Below, piece by piece: positions 52,884 through 61,059 of a stretch of 64,000 nt of DNA. This DNA is from Acidobacteriota bacterium. GTDB lineage: Bacteria > Acidobacteriota > Terriglobia > Acidiferrales > UBA7541. Under the pieces are notes generated by a model. It saw nothing but the letters and a program-made list of their open reading frames with translations. It did not search any database and was not told the DNA's origin. Position 1 is the first letter of the stretch, and each line of letters opens with the position of its first letter. The stretch is from assembly GCA_013289835.1 (NCBI GenBank), contig JABCZG010000013.1, forward strand, positions 1 to 64,000. Direction: 5' to 3'. The position numbers were made by a program, and so were the translations under genes.

Positions 52884-54695
52884 ATGAACTACGGCACGCT
52901 TCCCTCTCGTTTCCTGAATGCGGTAGACAAACTGCCGAGCCCGCGCGCGCAAATGTTTCGCCGCGACGGCCGCTGGGAGTCTATTTCCTCTCAACAATTT
53001 CTTCTCCGCGTCGCGGGTCTTTCCTCTGCGTTTGTCGAACTTGGCGTGAAGCCTGGGGACCGAGTTGGCCTTTTCTCCGCCAACCGGCCCGAGTGGCACA
53101 CCGCGGACTTCGCCATTACCGGCGCGGGCGGCGTCACCGTCCCCGTCTACTTTAATGAATCGCCCGAGCGCATGACGTACATCCTGAAACATTGCGGCGC
53201 CAAGGTCGTCTTCGCGGCCGGCGCACCTCAGTTGCGGAAACTCCTCGCGGTTCGCGCGAATCTGCCCGAGCTCGAGCAAATCATCGCCGCCGATGTGGGG
53301 CCCGAGCTTCCCGGCGACTGTCTTCGCTACGAAACCCTCATTGCCGGCGCAAGCGCAACGGATATTTCCTCGTATCGCTTGCGCGCTTCCGATGTGCTCC
53401 CGGGGCAACTCGCTTCTCTGATCTACACTTCCGGCACCACCGGCGAGCCCAAGGGCGTCATGCTTACGCACAACAATTTTTGCTCCAACGTCAACGGCGT
53501 CGGCCAGGATTTTCAGATCAACCCGGCCGAGGACATCGCGCTTTCGTTTCTGCCTCTCGCGCACGTATACGGCCGCACCGTGGATTACATTTATATTTTT
53601 CAAGGCGCACCGCTCGCCTACGTGGAATCCGTGGATGCCGTCGCTCAGGCCCTTCTGGAAGTACGCCCTACTGTTACCGCTGCGGTCCCGCGCGTCTTTG
53701 AAAAAATCTACGTGCGACTCGTCGAACAAGGTTCGAAAAATACCGGCGTCAAACGCAAGATTTTTGACTGGGCGATTAAAATAGCCGAAGAAGCCACGCC
53801 CTGGCGCAGCATCGGAGCAGCCGCAAGCCCTGTCCTAAAGCTCCAGTGGAAACTGGCGGATATTCTCGTTTACAAGAAAATTCGTCTCGGCATGGGCGGC
53901 CGGCTGCGCCTGATATGCTCAGGCGGCGCGCCCCTCTCAAAAGCTCTTGCCGAATTTTTCTGGACCGTCGGCATTCCTATCTATCAGGGCTACGGGTTGA
54001 CGGAAACGTCTCCAATTGTTTCCAACAACTTTCCCGATAATCGCCTGGGCAGTTCGGGCAAGCCGATCACCGATGTGCAAGTCCGCATTGCGGAAGATGG
54101 CGAGATACTTGTGAAGGGCCCTTGCGTCATGCAGGGCTATTACAAAGATCCGGAAGCCACGCGCGAAGTGCTCACGGAAGACGGTTGGTTCAGCACCGGC
54201 GATATCGGTTACCTGGATAAAGACAACTATCTCTACATCACCGATCGCAAGAAAGATTTAATCAAAACAGCGGCTGGAAAATTCGTTGCGCCGCAGCCCA
54301 TCGAAAACGCCCTGAAAACCAGCTCCTACATTTTGAACGCCGTGGTGATCGGCGATAAACGCAAGTTCATCGTCGCGCTGATCGTTCCGAATCCCGCGAC
54401 GGTGTCCGCAAAAATGGCGGAGCAGGGAATTCGCTTCAGCTCGAACGCAGAAATGATTTTGCACCCTGCGGTCCGCGCCCTGATTGACGCGGAAGTGAAA
54501 CGCCTCACCGTCAATCTGGCGCAATACGAAAGCATAAAACGCTTCGCCTTGCTCCCCGAAGATTTCACGTTCGACAACGGCAGCCTTACCTTCACGCTCA
54601 AGCTCAAGCGCCGCGTCGTCGAGGAGCAATTTCGCGACGTCATCGAATCTTTATATGCCGATGTCGCCGAGTCTCGCCCCATTCTCCAGGATTAG
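52884..54695 (+). CDS. Long-chain fatty acid-CoA ligase (AMP-forming)
   Basis: Activates long-chain fatty acids to acyl-CoA. The 603 residues show the AMP-binding signature LIYTSGTTGEPKGVMLTHNN, a later YQGYGLTETSPIVSNNFPDN, and the adenylate core DGWFSTGDIGYLDKDNYLYI with TDRKKDLIKTAAGKFVAPQP. Length fits FACL/FadD15-like enzymes. ATG at 52884 without a strong ribosome site. It stands alone; no lipid operon is adjacent. Confidence 0.93.
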   Translation: MNYGTLPSRFLNAVDKLPSPRAQMFRRDGRWESISSQQFLLRVAGLSSAFVELGVKPGDRVGLFSANRPEWHTADFAITGAGGVTVPVYFNESPERMTYILKHCGAKVVFAAGAPQLRKLLAVRANLPELEQIIAADVGPELPGDCLRYETLIAGASATDISSYRLRASDVLPGQLASLIYTSGTTGEPKGVMLTHNNFCSNVNGVGQDFQINPAEDIALSFLPLAHVYGRTVDYIYIFQGAPLAYVESVDAVAQALLEVRPTVTAAVPRVFEKIYVRLVEQGSKNTGVKRKIFDWAIKIAEEATPWRSIGAAASPVLKLQWKLADILVYKKIRLGMGGRLRLICSGGAPLSKALAEFFWTVGIPIYQGYGLTETSPIVSNNFPDNRLGSSGKPITDVQVRIAEDGEILVKGPCVMQGYYKDPEATREVLTEDGWFSTGDIGYLDKDNYLYITDRKKDLIKTAAGKFVAPQPIENALKTSSYILNAVVIGDKRKFIVALIVPNPATVSAKMAEQGIRFSSNAEMILHPAVRALIDAEVKRLTVNLAQYESIKRFALLPEDFTFDNGSLTFTLKLKRRVVEEQFRDVIESLYADVAESRPILQD

Positions 54696-54832
54696 CGCGG
54701 CTTTGCTGGTCCACTTTTGGCTTTTTTCATGAATCAATCCCGTTGCGAAAAGCATCTACATTGGTGGACATGGATTTCTGCACAGGCTGGTTTCTCGTTA
54801 AATGATTTGGTGGAAAAAGGAGAATGCACGTC

Positions 54833-55336
54833 ATGGCGGCAACAGGAACTTCTGCGGCTCGCACTTATAAAAGCAATGTCGGTGTACCGGAACAAAATCG
54901 CCAGGCTTTGATCGCGCTTCTCAACTCGCGCCTGGCCGACAGTATTAACCTTCGCAGCCAGATCAAGTGGGCACACTGGAACGTGAAGGGCATGCACTTC
55001 ATTCAGCTCCATGAACTCTTTGATTCCGTTTCATCGCACGTCGACGACCAGAGCGACACCATCGCGGAGCGCATCGTGGCTCTTGGCGGCGTGGCCAATG
55101 GCACCGCGCGCGAAGTTGCCGCGAGAAGCGGCTTGAAGGAAGCCGATCTCAGTGCCTCCGATGGCGCGGCGCAGTTGAAGTGGTTGGTGCACAATGTCGC
55201 CCATCACGCCAATGCGATGCGCACCGCGGTGCAAGAGGCCGGCGATCTCAGTGACGACATCACCGTGGATCTCTTCACGACACTGACGCGCGATTTGGAC
55301 AAGGATCTCTGGTTTCTCGAAGCGCATTTGCAGTAG
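54833..55336 (+). CDS. dps: Dps-like ferritin protein
   Basis: A 167-residue DNA-protection/iron-storage protein that forms a dodecamer and oxidises Fe(II). The ferroxidase motif is clear: IKWAHWNVKGMHFIQLHELF then HVDDQSDTIAERIVALGG. Longer than many Dps by a short N-terminal extension that could bind DNA. ATG at 54833 is preferred over 54824 because the AAAGGAG site would almost touch the latter. Confidence 0.9.
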   Translation: MAATGTSAARTYKSNVGVPEQNRQALIALLNSRLADSINLRSQIKWAHWNVKGMHFIQLHELFDSVSSHVDDQSDTIAERIVALGGVANGTAREVAARSGLKEADLSASDGAAQLKWLVHNVAHHANAMRTAVQEAGDLSDDITVDLFTTLTRDLDKDLWFLEAHLQ

Positions 55337-55367
55337 GCCGCAGCGCGACGAGCAAGCCAAAAAGAGA

Positions 55368-55405
55368 ATAGGCGGAGCTTCGTTGCGAAGCGCCGCCTAT
55401 TTCTT
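55368..55405. terminator. Bidirectional terminator between dps and the M16 protease
   Basis: ATAGGCGG and GCTTCG arms pair with CGAAGC and CCGCCTAT around a TTG loop, with one mismatch. T-rich flanks occur in both directions, serving these convergent genes. Confidence 0.87.
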
Positions 55406-55436
55406 TCAGTACTGATTCTGTTTCAAGTGTACCGGA

Positions 55437-58166
55437 TTACATTGGCTTTCCGTCCGGGCCAAGGAACTTCAGTTCTCCCAAGTTCAGCTCTTTGACTCCT
55501 GCTTCGATCTTCGCGCGGTCGCCGACCACTACCCAGATCAAATTGTCTGGATGCACGATGGTCTTTGCGGCGCTCGCCAAATCGGAGGTCTTAAGCGCAC
55601 GAATTTTGCCCGCCATCGTTTCGTAGTAATCGTCCGGCAAGCCGAATTGCACGAGGTCGATGATGGAAACCCCAACTTCATCCTGAGTTTCCCGCGAGCC
55701 GGGCAAGCTGAGCGTTTCGCTATCCTGGATCGCAGTCAACTCCGTTTGCGTCAACGGGTGGTCACCTACGATGCCGCGGAACTCCTTGTTCAGTTCCACC
55801 AGCGACTCTTTCGTTTTGTCGGTCTGCACTGGTGCAATCGTTATCCATGGCCGCTGCGCACGCGCGCCCCACAGCAAAGTCCTTGTGCCATAGGACCAGT
55901 GTTTGTCTTCGCGCAAATTGGAATTGATGCGCGAAAAGAACGTTCCACCCAAGCCGTCATTCATCGCTTCAATCGCAATTTCACTCGGATTAGCGGTCGG
56001 TGGCGCGATGCTCCCCACAATAATGATGGACTGCAGGGCACCGGGTTTGTCGAGCATATAAACGACGGACTTCGGCGGCATCGGCACGTTCTTTACGTTT
56101 TTCTCCGGCGTCTGCCCCGGCTTCCAGTTAGCGAAAAGTTTTTCGAGCTTCGGCGTCACTTCGCTGAGAGTAGTGTCACCGGTGATAACCAGAGTTGCGT
56201 GATTCGGCTTGAACCACGTCTCGTGGAATTTCACCAGATCCTCGCGCGTCATTTTGTCGACACTGGCCGGAGTTCCGGATCCTGTCAGCGGATTCCCATA
56301 GGCATGTCCGGGACCGTACAGCAGGCCGGGGAACACGCGGAGTCCCATCTGCACCGGCGTGACTTGCTCGCGCTGAATCGCTGCAAACTGCTGATTCTTT
56401 TGCCGCTTGAAGTCCGATTCCGGAAACACGGGATTTAGAATGATGTCAGCAAAGAGATCCAGCGAAGGGTCTAGCTTGGACTTGAGCGCGGAAAGCTGCA
56501 CGATCGACAAATCCAGGTTGGAAGAGGCGCTGAGCTGCGCGCCCAGCAACGCCTGTTCATCGCTGATCTGCAGCGCTGTCCGCGTCTTCGTTCCTCCGTT
56601 CAAGAGCGCCGCGGTCATGCTGGCCGTTCCCGGTGAGGCGAATTGGTCCGCGGCGTATCCGGCGTCAACATCAAGCCAGAAGCTAACGAGCGGAACTTCG
56701 TGGCGCTCCGCCAGAATTACCTTGAGTCCATTCTTCAGCGTCGCGCGCTGCAGCTTGGGCAGCTTCAACTCCGGCGGCGTGCCAGTGTCCGGAGCTTTCG
56801 AACGATCTGCTCCCGTAGCTGCCGTCTTGTAGTTCGGGAACGGTTGCACTTCCAAGATGAAGACACCGTCGGAAAGCCAGCGATTCGCCGCTGCTTTCAA
56901 ATCCTCAGCGGTTGCTTCCTGTACGCGCTTCAGTGAAATCTTGTAGGCGTCCGGACTGCCGCGGAACACCTGGCTCTGCGCCAGCCTGTCGGATTTTCCG
57001 CCGAACCCGCCGATGCGCTCGATGCCACGAATGAAGTTGGCCTCGTATTGCGCCTTCACGCGCGCAAGTTCCTCCGCAGTGGGACCTTCTTTCAGGAATC
57101 GCGCGAGCTCCTCATCCAATTCTTTTTCTACTTGCGCCAGGTCGCCGTTGGGCTTAGCGGTCGCCTGCACGTAAAACTGTCCGGCGATCTCATTCAAGGG
57201 CACGAACGCGTTTGCATTGGTGGCGATTTGATCGTCGTAGACGAGGCGCTTGTAGAAGCGCGAAGTTTTTCCAACGCTCAGAACATCGCTTACCAGGTCG
57301 AGGTAGTCGGCGTCGGCGCTGCCGTATTCCGGAATGTTCCAGACCTTGTAGATGCGCGCCTGGGGAACGCGATCCTGCACGATTTCCCGGTGCGATCCCG
57401 TCATCTTGGCCACCCAAACTTCTTGATGCGCCACCGGCGGCCCCGCGGGAATATTTCCAAAATACTTTTCGACCTTTTCCCTGGCCGTTTTTACGTCGAT
57501 GTCTCCCGCAAGAACGATGGTCACATTCGAAGGCCCGTAATACGTCTTGAACCATTCCTTCACGTCGTCCATGGACGCAGCGTTGAGATCGCCCATATCT
57601 CCAATAACCGTCCACGAATAGGGATGGCCCGCCGGATAAGTGTTTTGCGTGATGAGCTGTCGCGAAACGGCGTAGGGCTGGTTTTCGCCTTGCCGTTTTT
57701 CGTTTTGCACTACGCCGCGCTGAAGGTCGAGCGTTTTTTGATCCAGCGACCCGAGCAAAAATCCCATGCGGTCCGATTCCATCCACAGCGTGTAGTCCAC
57801 CGCAGACGTCGGGACGTTTTCAAAATAATTCGTGCGGTCGTTGTTGGTCGTGCCGTTTAGGTCGGTCGCGCCAATTTTCTCCATCGCGTCAATGTAGCGC
57901 CCCGGCGAGTGTTCGCTACCTCCGAACATCAAATGTTCGAACAGATGCGCGAATCCGGTTTTGCCCAGCTTCTCGTTCTTCGACCCCACGTGATACCACG
58001 TGTTGATCGCCACAATCGGCGCCTTGTGATCTTCGTGCACGATTACCGTCAGTCCGTTGTCCAGTACAAATTTCTGGTAAGGAATATCCACGTTCGCGCT
58101 TTGCGCGAACGCCCTGCCACCTAGCATCGCGAAAACAAAAAGTATTAGCGCCACTCGCATCTTCAT
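55437..58166 (-). CDS. M16-family zinc peptidase (pitrilysin-like), two-domain form
   Basis: A 909-residue exported peptidase with signal VALILFVFAMLGGRAFAQS. The first half has the inverted zinc motif HLFEH in GFAHLFEHLMFGGSEHSPGR, with a distant Glu later. The second half repeats the fold without a zinc motif, as is usual for two-domain forms. It likely cleaves small peptides in the periplasm. ATG with GGAGG about 11 nt upstream. It is divergent from thiG. Confidence 0.92.
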   Translation of the reverse strand: MKMRVALILFVFAMLGGRAFAQSANVDIPYQKFVLDNGLTVIVHEDHKAPIVAINTWYHVGSKNEKLGKTGFAHLFEHLMFGGSEHSPGRYIDAMEKIGATDLNGTTNNDRTNYFENVPTSAVDYTLWMESDRMGFLLGSLDQKTLDLQRGVVQNEKRQGENQPYAVSRQLITQNTYPAGHPYSWTVIGDMGDLNAASMDDVKEWFKTYYGPSNVTIVLAGDIDVKTAREKVEKYFGNIPAGPPVAHQEVWVAKMTGSHREIVQDRVPQARIYKVWNIPEYGSADADYLDLVSDVLSVGKTSRFYKRLVYDDQIATNANAFVPLNEIAGQFYVQATAKPNGDLAQVEKELDEELARFLKEGPTAEELARVKAQYEANFIRGIERIGGFGGKSDRLAQSQVFRGSPDAYKISLKRVQEATAEDLKAAANRWLSDGVFILEVQPFPNYKTAATGADRSKAPDTGTPPELKLPKLQRATLKNGLKVILAERHEVPLVSFWLDVDAGYAADQFASPGTASMTAALLNGGTKTRTALQISDEQALLGAQLSASSNLDLSIVQLSALKSKLDPSLDLFADIILNPVFPESDFKRQKNQQFAAIQREQVTPVQMGLRVFPGLLYGPGHAYGNPLTGSGTPASVDKMTREDLVKFHETWFKPNHATLVITGDTTLSEVTPKLEKLFANWKPGQTPEKNVKNVPMPPKSVVYMLDKPGALQSIIIVGSIAPPTANPSEIAIEAMNDGLGGTFFSRINSNLREDKHWSYGTRTLLWGARAQRPWITIAPVQTDKTKESLVELNKEFRGIVGDHPLTQTELTAIQDSETLSLPGSRETQDEVGVSIIDLVQFGLPDDYYETMAGKIRALKTSDLASAAKTIVHPDNLIWVVVGDRAKIEAGVKELNLGELKFLGPDGKPM

Positions 58167-58459
58167 TTGAAAAAATCCTCCGCTAAGATTTCGACCTCAA
58201 TCTCGACACACACGCAATTCCGATGAGCGCACCGCCAACTCCGCCATCGACGGCCGCAGCTCAAGGAAACTTACTTGTACGTGGAATTTTTGCCGGTCAA
58301 CGAGCTCTGCCTATCCCCTGGTCTCTCGGTTGGAAGTCTACACCGCATCCCCAGCGTCAGAAAGTCATTTTCCCGACTCTCTCTGCGCTTCCGGGTTAGG
58401 TTCTCTTGGTCCCATTTGTCCCCGCGGGCGTGAAGGTCTAAAATCTCATCGAGGTCATC

Positions 58460-59236
58460 ATGCCGGACAATCTGGTCATTGCGGGCCGCGCGTTCAACTC
58501 CCGCCTCATCGTCGGAACAGGAAAGTACCGCAGTTTTCAGGAAATGGCTCGCGCGCATGCCGCATCCGGCGCGGACATGGTTACTGTCGCCGTCCGCCGC
58601 GTCAATCTGACCGATCGCACCAAGGAATCCCTGCTCGATTACATTGACCGCGAGAAAATTTTTATTTTGCCGAATACGGCTGCCTGCTACACCGCGGACG
58701 AAGCCATTCGAACCGCGCGCCTCGCCCGAGAAGTCGGCCTTTCGAATTGGGTCAAGCTCGAAGTCATCGGCGACCAGCAGACTCTTTTTCCGGACACCGA
58801 GCAGCTCATCGAAGCCACGCGCGTATTGGTGAAAGAAGGTTTCGTCGTTCTGCCCTACACGAACGACGACCTCATCGCCGCTCGCAAACTGATTGACGCC
58901 GGCGCCGCTGCCGTCATGCCCCTTGCTGCGCCTATCGGCTCCGGTCTCGGCGTGCAAAATCCTGCCAATCTCCGCATCCTCCGTGAACGCATCACCGAAG
59001 TTCCCATGATTGTGGACGCCGGCGTCGGGACTGCCTCCGATGCTGCCGTGGCCATGGAGCTCGGCGCCGACGGCGTGCTCATGAACACTGCGATCGCCGA
59101 GGCCGCCGACTCTGTTCTCATGGCCGAAGCCATGCGCGACGCGGTCATCGCCGGGCGCAAATCCTACCTCGCTGGCCGCATGCCCAAGCGCCTCTACGCT
59201 TCTGCGTCCTCGCCACTCTCCGGCGTCGTTCGTTGA
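58460..59236 (+). CDS. thiG: Thiazole synthase
   Basis: Makes the thiazole phosphate of thiamin from DXP, ThiS-thiocarboxylate and dehydroglycine. The 258 residues form a TIM barrel: [20 protein letters not shown] at the start, the Schiff-base Lys in [19 protein letters not shown], and [20 protein letters not shown] for the phosphate site. Length is normal. No thiS, thiE or thiC is adjacent and no TPP riboswitch was seen upstream. ATG with GAGG 5 nt before it. Confidence 0.95.
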   Translation: MPDNLVIAGRAFNSRLIVGTGKYRSFQEMARAHAASGADMVTVAVRRVNLTDRTKESLLDYIDREKIFILPNTAACYTADEAIRTARLAREVGLSNWVKLEVIGDQQTLFPDTEQLIEATRVLVKEGFVVLPYTNDDLIAARKLIDAGAAAVMPLAAPIGSGLGVQNPANLRILRERITEVPMIVDAGVGTASDAAVAMELGADGVLMNTAIAEAADSVLMAEAMRDAVIAGRKSYLAGRMPKRLYASASSPLSGVVR

Positions 59237-59282
59237 ATGCGCGCTTGAACCGCCAGCGTCGCGCACATCTTTGAAAAAGAAA

Positions 59283-59313
59283 AGGCCGCTCGGACTGCCC
59301 GAGCGGCCTTTTT
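59283..59313. terminator. Bidirectional terminator after thiG
   Basis: GGCCGCTCGG pairs perfectly with CCGAGCGGCC around ACTGC, followed by six T on the plus strand. The opposite flank is T-rich on the minus strand, serving the convergent small lipoprotein gene. Confidence 0.9.
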
Positions 59314-59336
59314 TCCATGCACAGTTTTGTCTGCAA

Positions 59337-59600
59337 TTAGTATCGTCCAGGATGGCCGTGGCGCCAATTCCAATAATCGCGCTGTTCCTCGCGATTCAGC
59401 CGGTTGTACTCCCGCCACTCGTAGTGCCGTTCTCCCAACCACACGTGGTACGCGCGAACTTCGCCGTCATCCCAGCGATGGTAATCGGCGTGATATTCGT
59501 CGTAATAACGTACGCGCGCTGCGCAACCACTTCCAGCCAGCGGCGCAAGCATGGCAGCAGCAAGCAGCAAGGGCCCGAAAAAGCGGTTCATGCGAAGCAT
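59337..59600 (-). CDS. Small secreted, Tyr/Arg/His-rich protein
   Basis: An 87-residue protein beginning MLRMNRFFGPLLLAAAMLAP with a possible lipid-attachment cysteine (SGC) near residue 25. The mature part is rich in Tyr, Arg, Trp and His (YYDEYHADYHRW; RHYEWREYNRLNREEQRDYW). Unknown function; small proteins of this look are common in Acidobacteria and Proteobacteria envelopes (recollection). ATG at 59600 has AGGAGG 8 nt upstream. Confidence 0.65.
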   Translation of the reverse strand: MLRMNRFFGPLLLAAAMLAPLAGSGCAARVRYYDEYHADYHRWDDGEVRAYHVWLGERHYEWREYNRLNREEQRDYWNWRHGHPGRY

Positions 59601-59781
59601 CTCTCGATCCTCCTGAAGTTCAGCCGATAAGATGTGCCCGGTTCGAACGATGCAAGCGTCCCTGCAAATTGACGCACGCACCGCCGGGCTCTTCGGCCAT
59701 GCACTTCATACAACACCAGGAGGCATGGCAGAGTTGCGCTCTCGGCGGCTCTTGTTAGCCGCATGGCACCAATTGAATCTG

Positions 59782-60333
59782 TCAGTTCGGCGAGGCTTGT
59801 GGTTTCGCTTCCGGCTTGGCTCCGGAATCTTTGAGCATTTCCGCGACTTGTTGTTGCGCTAGCTCCGTCACCCTTGCCATTTGCTTTTGGAGGAGCGGCA
59901 TCATCACTTCCATCTCTTCGCTCATCATTGCAGGCATTTCCTTGAGGAGCTTCTGACCGGTCGGCGCAGAATAAAATGCCACAACCGCATTGACGTCGCC
60001 CTTTGTCAAATGCTTTTGAAACACCGGCACCAGCGATTGCAACAGGTCATCCCAGGGGAATCCCTTTAACATATCATCCGTCAGTTTATTCATGCGGGCT
60101 TCGAAGTCAGCGGGCAGCTTGTCTTTATCTTTCAGGTATTGTTCGTGGATCATCTGATGCATCGGTTTGGCCATCGCGTCCATCATTCGATCAATCATTT
60201 CCCGCGAATGCATCACCTCCATATATCTTTGAATGTCTTCTTTGGTTGCCGGAGCGTCAGCAGGAGCCTGCTGCGCCGCGCCGCCTGATGCGAATGCCAA
60301 GCCCAGTATTACTGCCAGTAGAAATCGCTTCAT
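59782..60333 (-). CDS. DUF2059 family secreted protein
   Basis: A 183-residue exported protein with signal peptide RFLLAVILGLAFASGGAAQQ. The DUF2059 domain shows MDAMAKPMHQMIHEQYLKD then VFQKHLTKGDVNAVVAFYSA and the typical PTGQKLLKEMPAMMSEEM. Helical; role unknown. ATG at 60333 has GGAGG about 6 nt upstream. Confidence 0.85.
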   Translation of the reverse strand: MKRFLLAVILGLAFASGGAAQQAPADAPATKEDIQRYMEVMHSREMIDRMMDAMAKPMHQMIHEQYLKDKDKLPADFEARMNKLTDDMLKGFPWDDLLQSLVPVFQKHLTKGDVNAVVAFYSAPTGQKLLKEMPAMMSEEMEVMMPLLQKQMARVTELAQQQVAEMLKDSGAKPEAKPQASPN

Positions 60334-60434
60334 GGTTTGCCTCCGGTAAACGTCAGGGAGAGTAAAGCGTAACACACGGGCAGTGACCGCCGCGTTTACT
60401 TGTCGCCAAAGAATCCTCTGTGATTGGGGCTCGC

Positions 60435-60968
60435 TTACGCTTTAGCTGCCGTTTTGGCTAGCGCGCTGTCGTAGCTCTCGCCGTAGATGGCCGGCACTTT
60501 GCTGCCCATCGGCCGCAAGTACGTGGACAACTGCCCGCGATGATGAATCGTGTGGTTCAGCCCGAACTGCAAGAACATTACGGCGGGCCGCTGTAACATT
60601 CCGCGGAAATCCACCATCTTAATCAGTTGTTCGCCGCTCATTTTGCTGAGAGCTTCGCAATTCTTCTCGAACTGCTGGGAATACCACGCCGCAAATTCAG
60701 ACGGAGTTTTCGCGCCCTCGGGAAACGCCGCGGGCGCCGTATTGAACACGCCATTGATCGTGGTTTCCAAGAAACGATTCTCCGCCGCCGCAATGTGCCG
60801 GACCAACTCCATCGCCGACTTCGCGTTGGGATCCGGCCGGTAGTCCGCTCTCTCCGCCGGCACCGCTTCGAGCACCGCTTTCGTTGCACGCTGTTCGGTC
60901 TTGAGCACGGGCAGCATAATGCCCTGCAAAAGGAAGACTGCCTGCTCCGCTGTCATTGGGTTCGCCAT
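60435..60968 (-). CDS. DinB-family protein
   Basis: A 177-residue four-helix DinB/YfiT-like protein. Metal-site His residues are likely in LVRHIAAAENRF and LNHTIHHRGQLSTYL. Some members transfer thiols such as bacillithiol; most are uncharacterised. ATG at 60968 has AAGGAG 8 nt upstream; the frame is open 8 codons further. Confidence 0.88.
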   Translation of the reverse strand: MANPMTAEQAVFLLQGIMLPVLKTEQRATKAVLEAVPAERADYRPDPNAKSAMELVRHIAAAENRFLETTINGVFNTAPAAFPEGAKTPSEFAAWYSQQFEKNCEALSKMSGEQLIKMVDFRGMLQRPAVMFLQFGLNHTIHHRGQLSTYLRPMGSKVPAIYGESYDSALAKTAAKA

Positions 60969-61059
60969 TTCATTCTCCTTCACACCGGGCACAAGTATAA
61001 CCCCATCCCGGGTGCGAGACTCCAGGGTGGATCAAGCGTCGCACCGAATCCGATCTTCG

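Noticed and set aside
58167-58459. Possible TPP riboswitch upstream of thiG
   Set aside because: The conserved CUGAGA-type core is not seen between the divergent genes.
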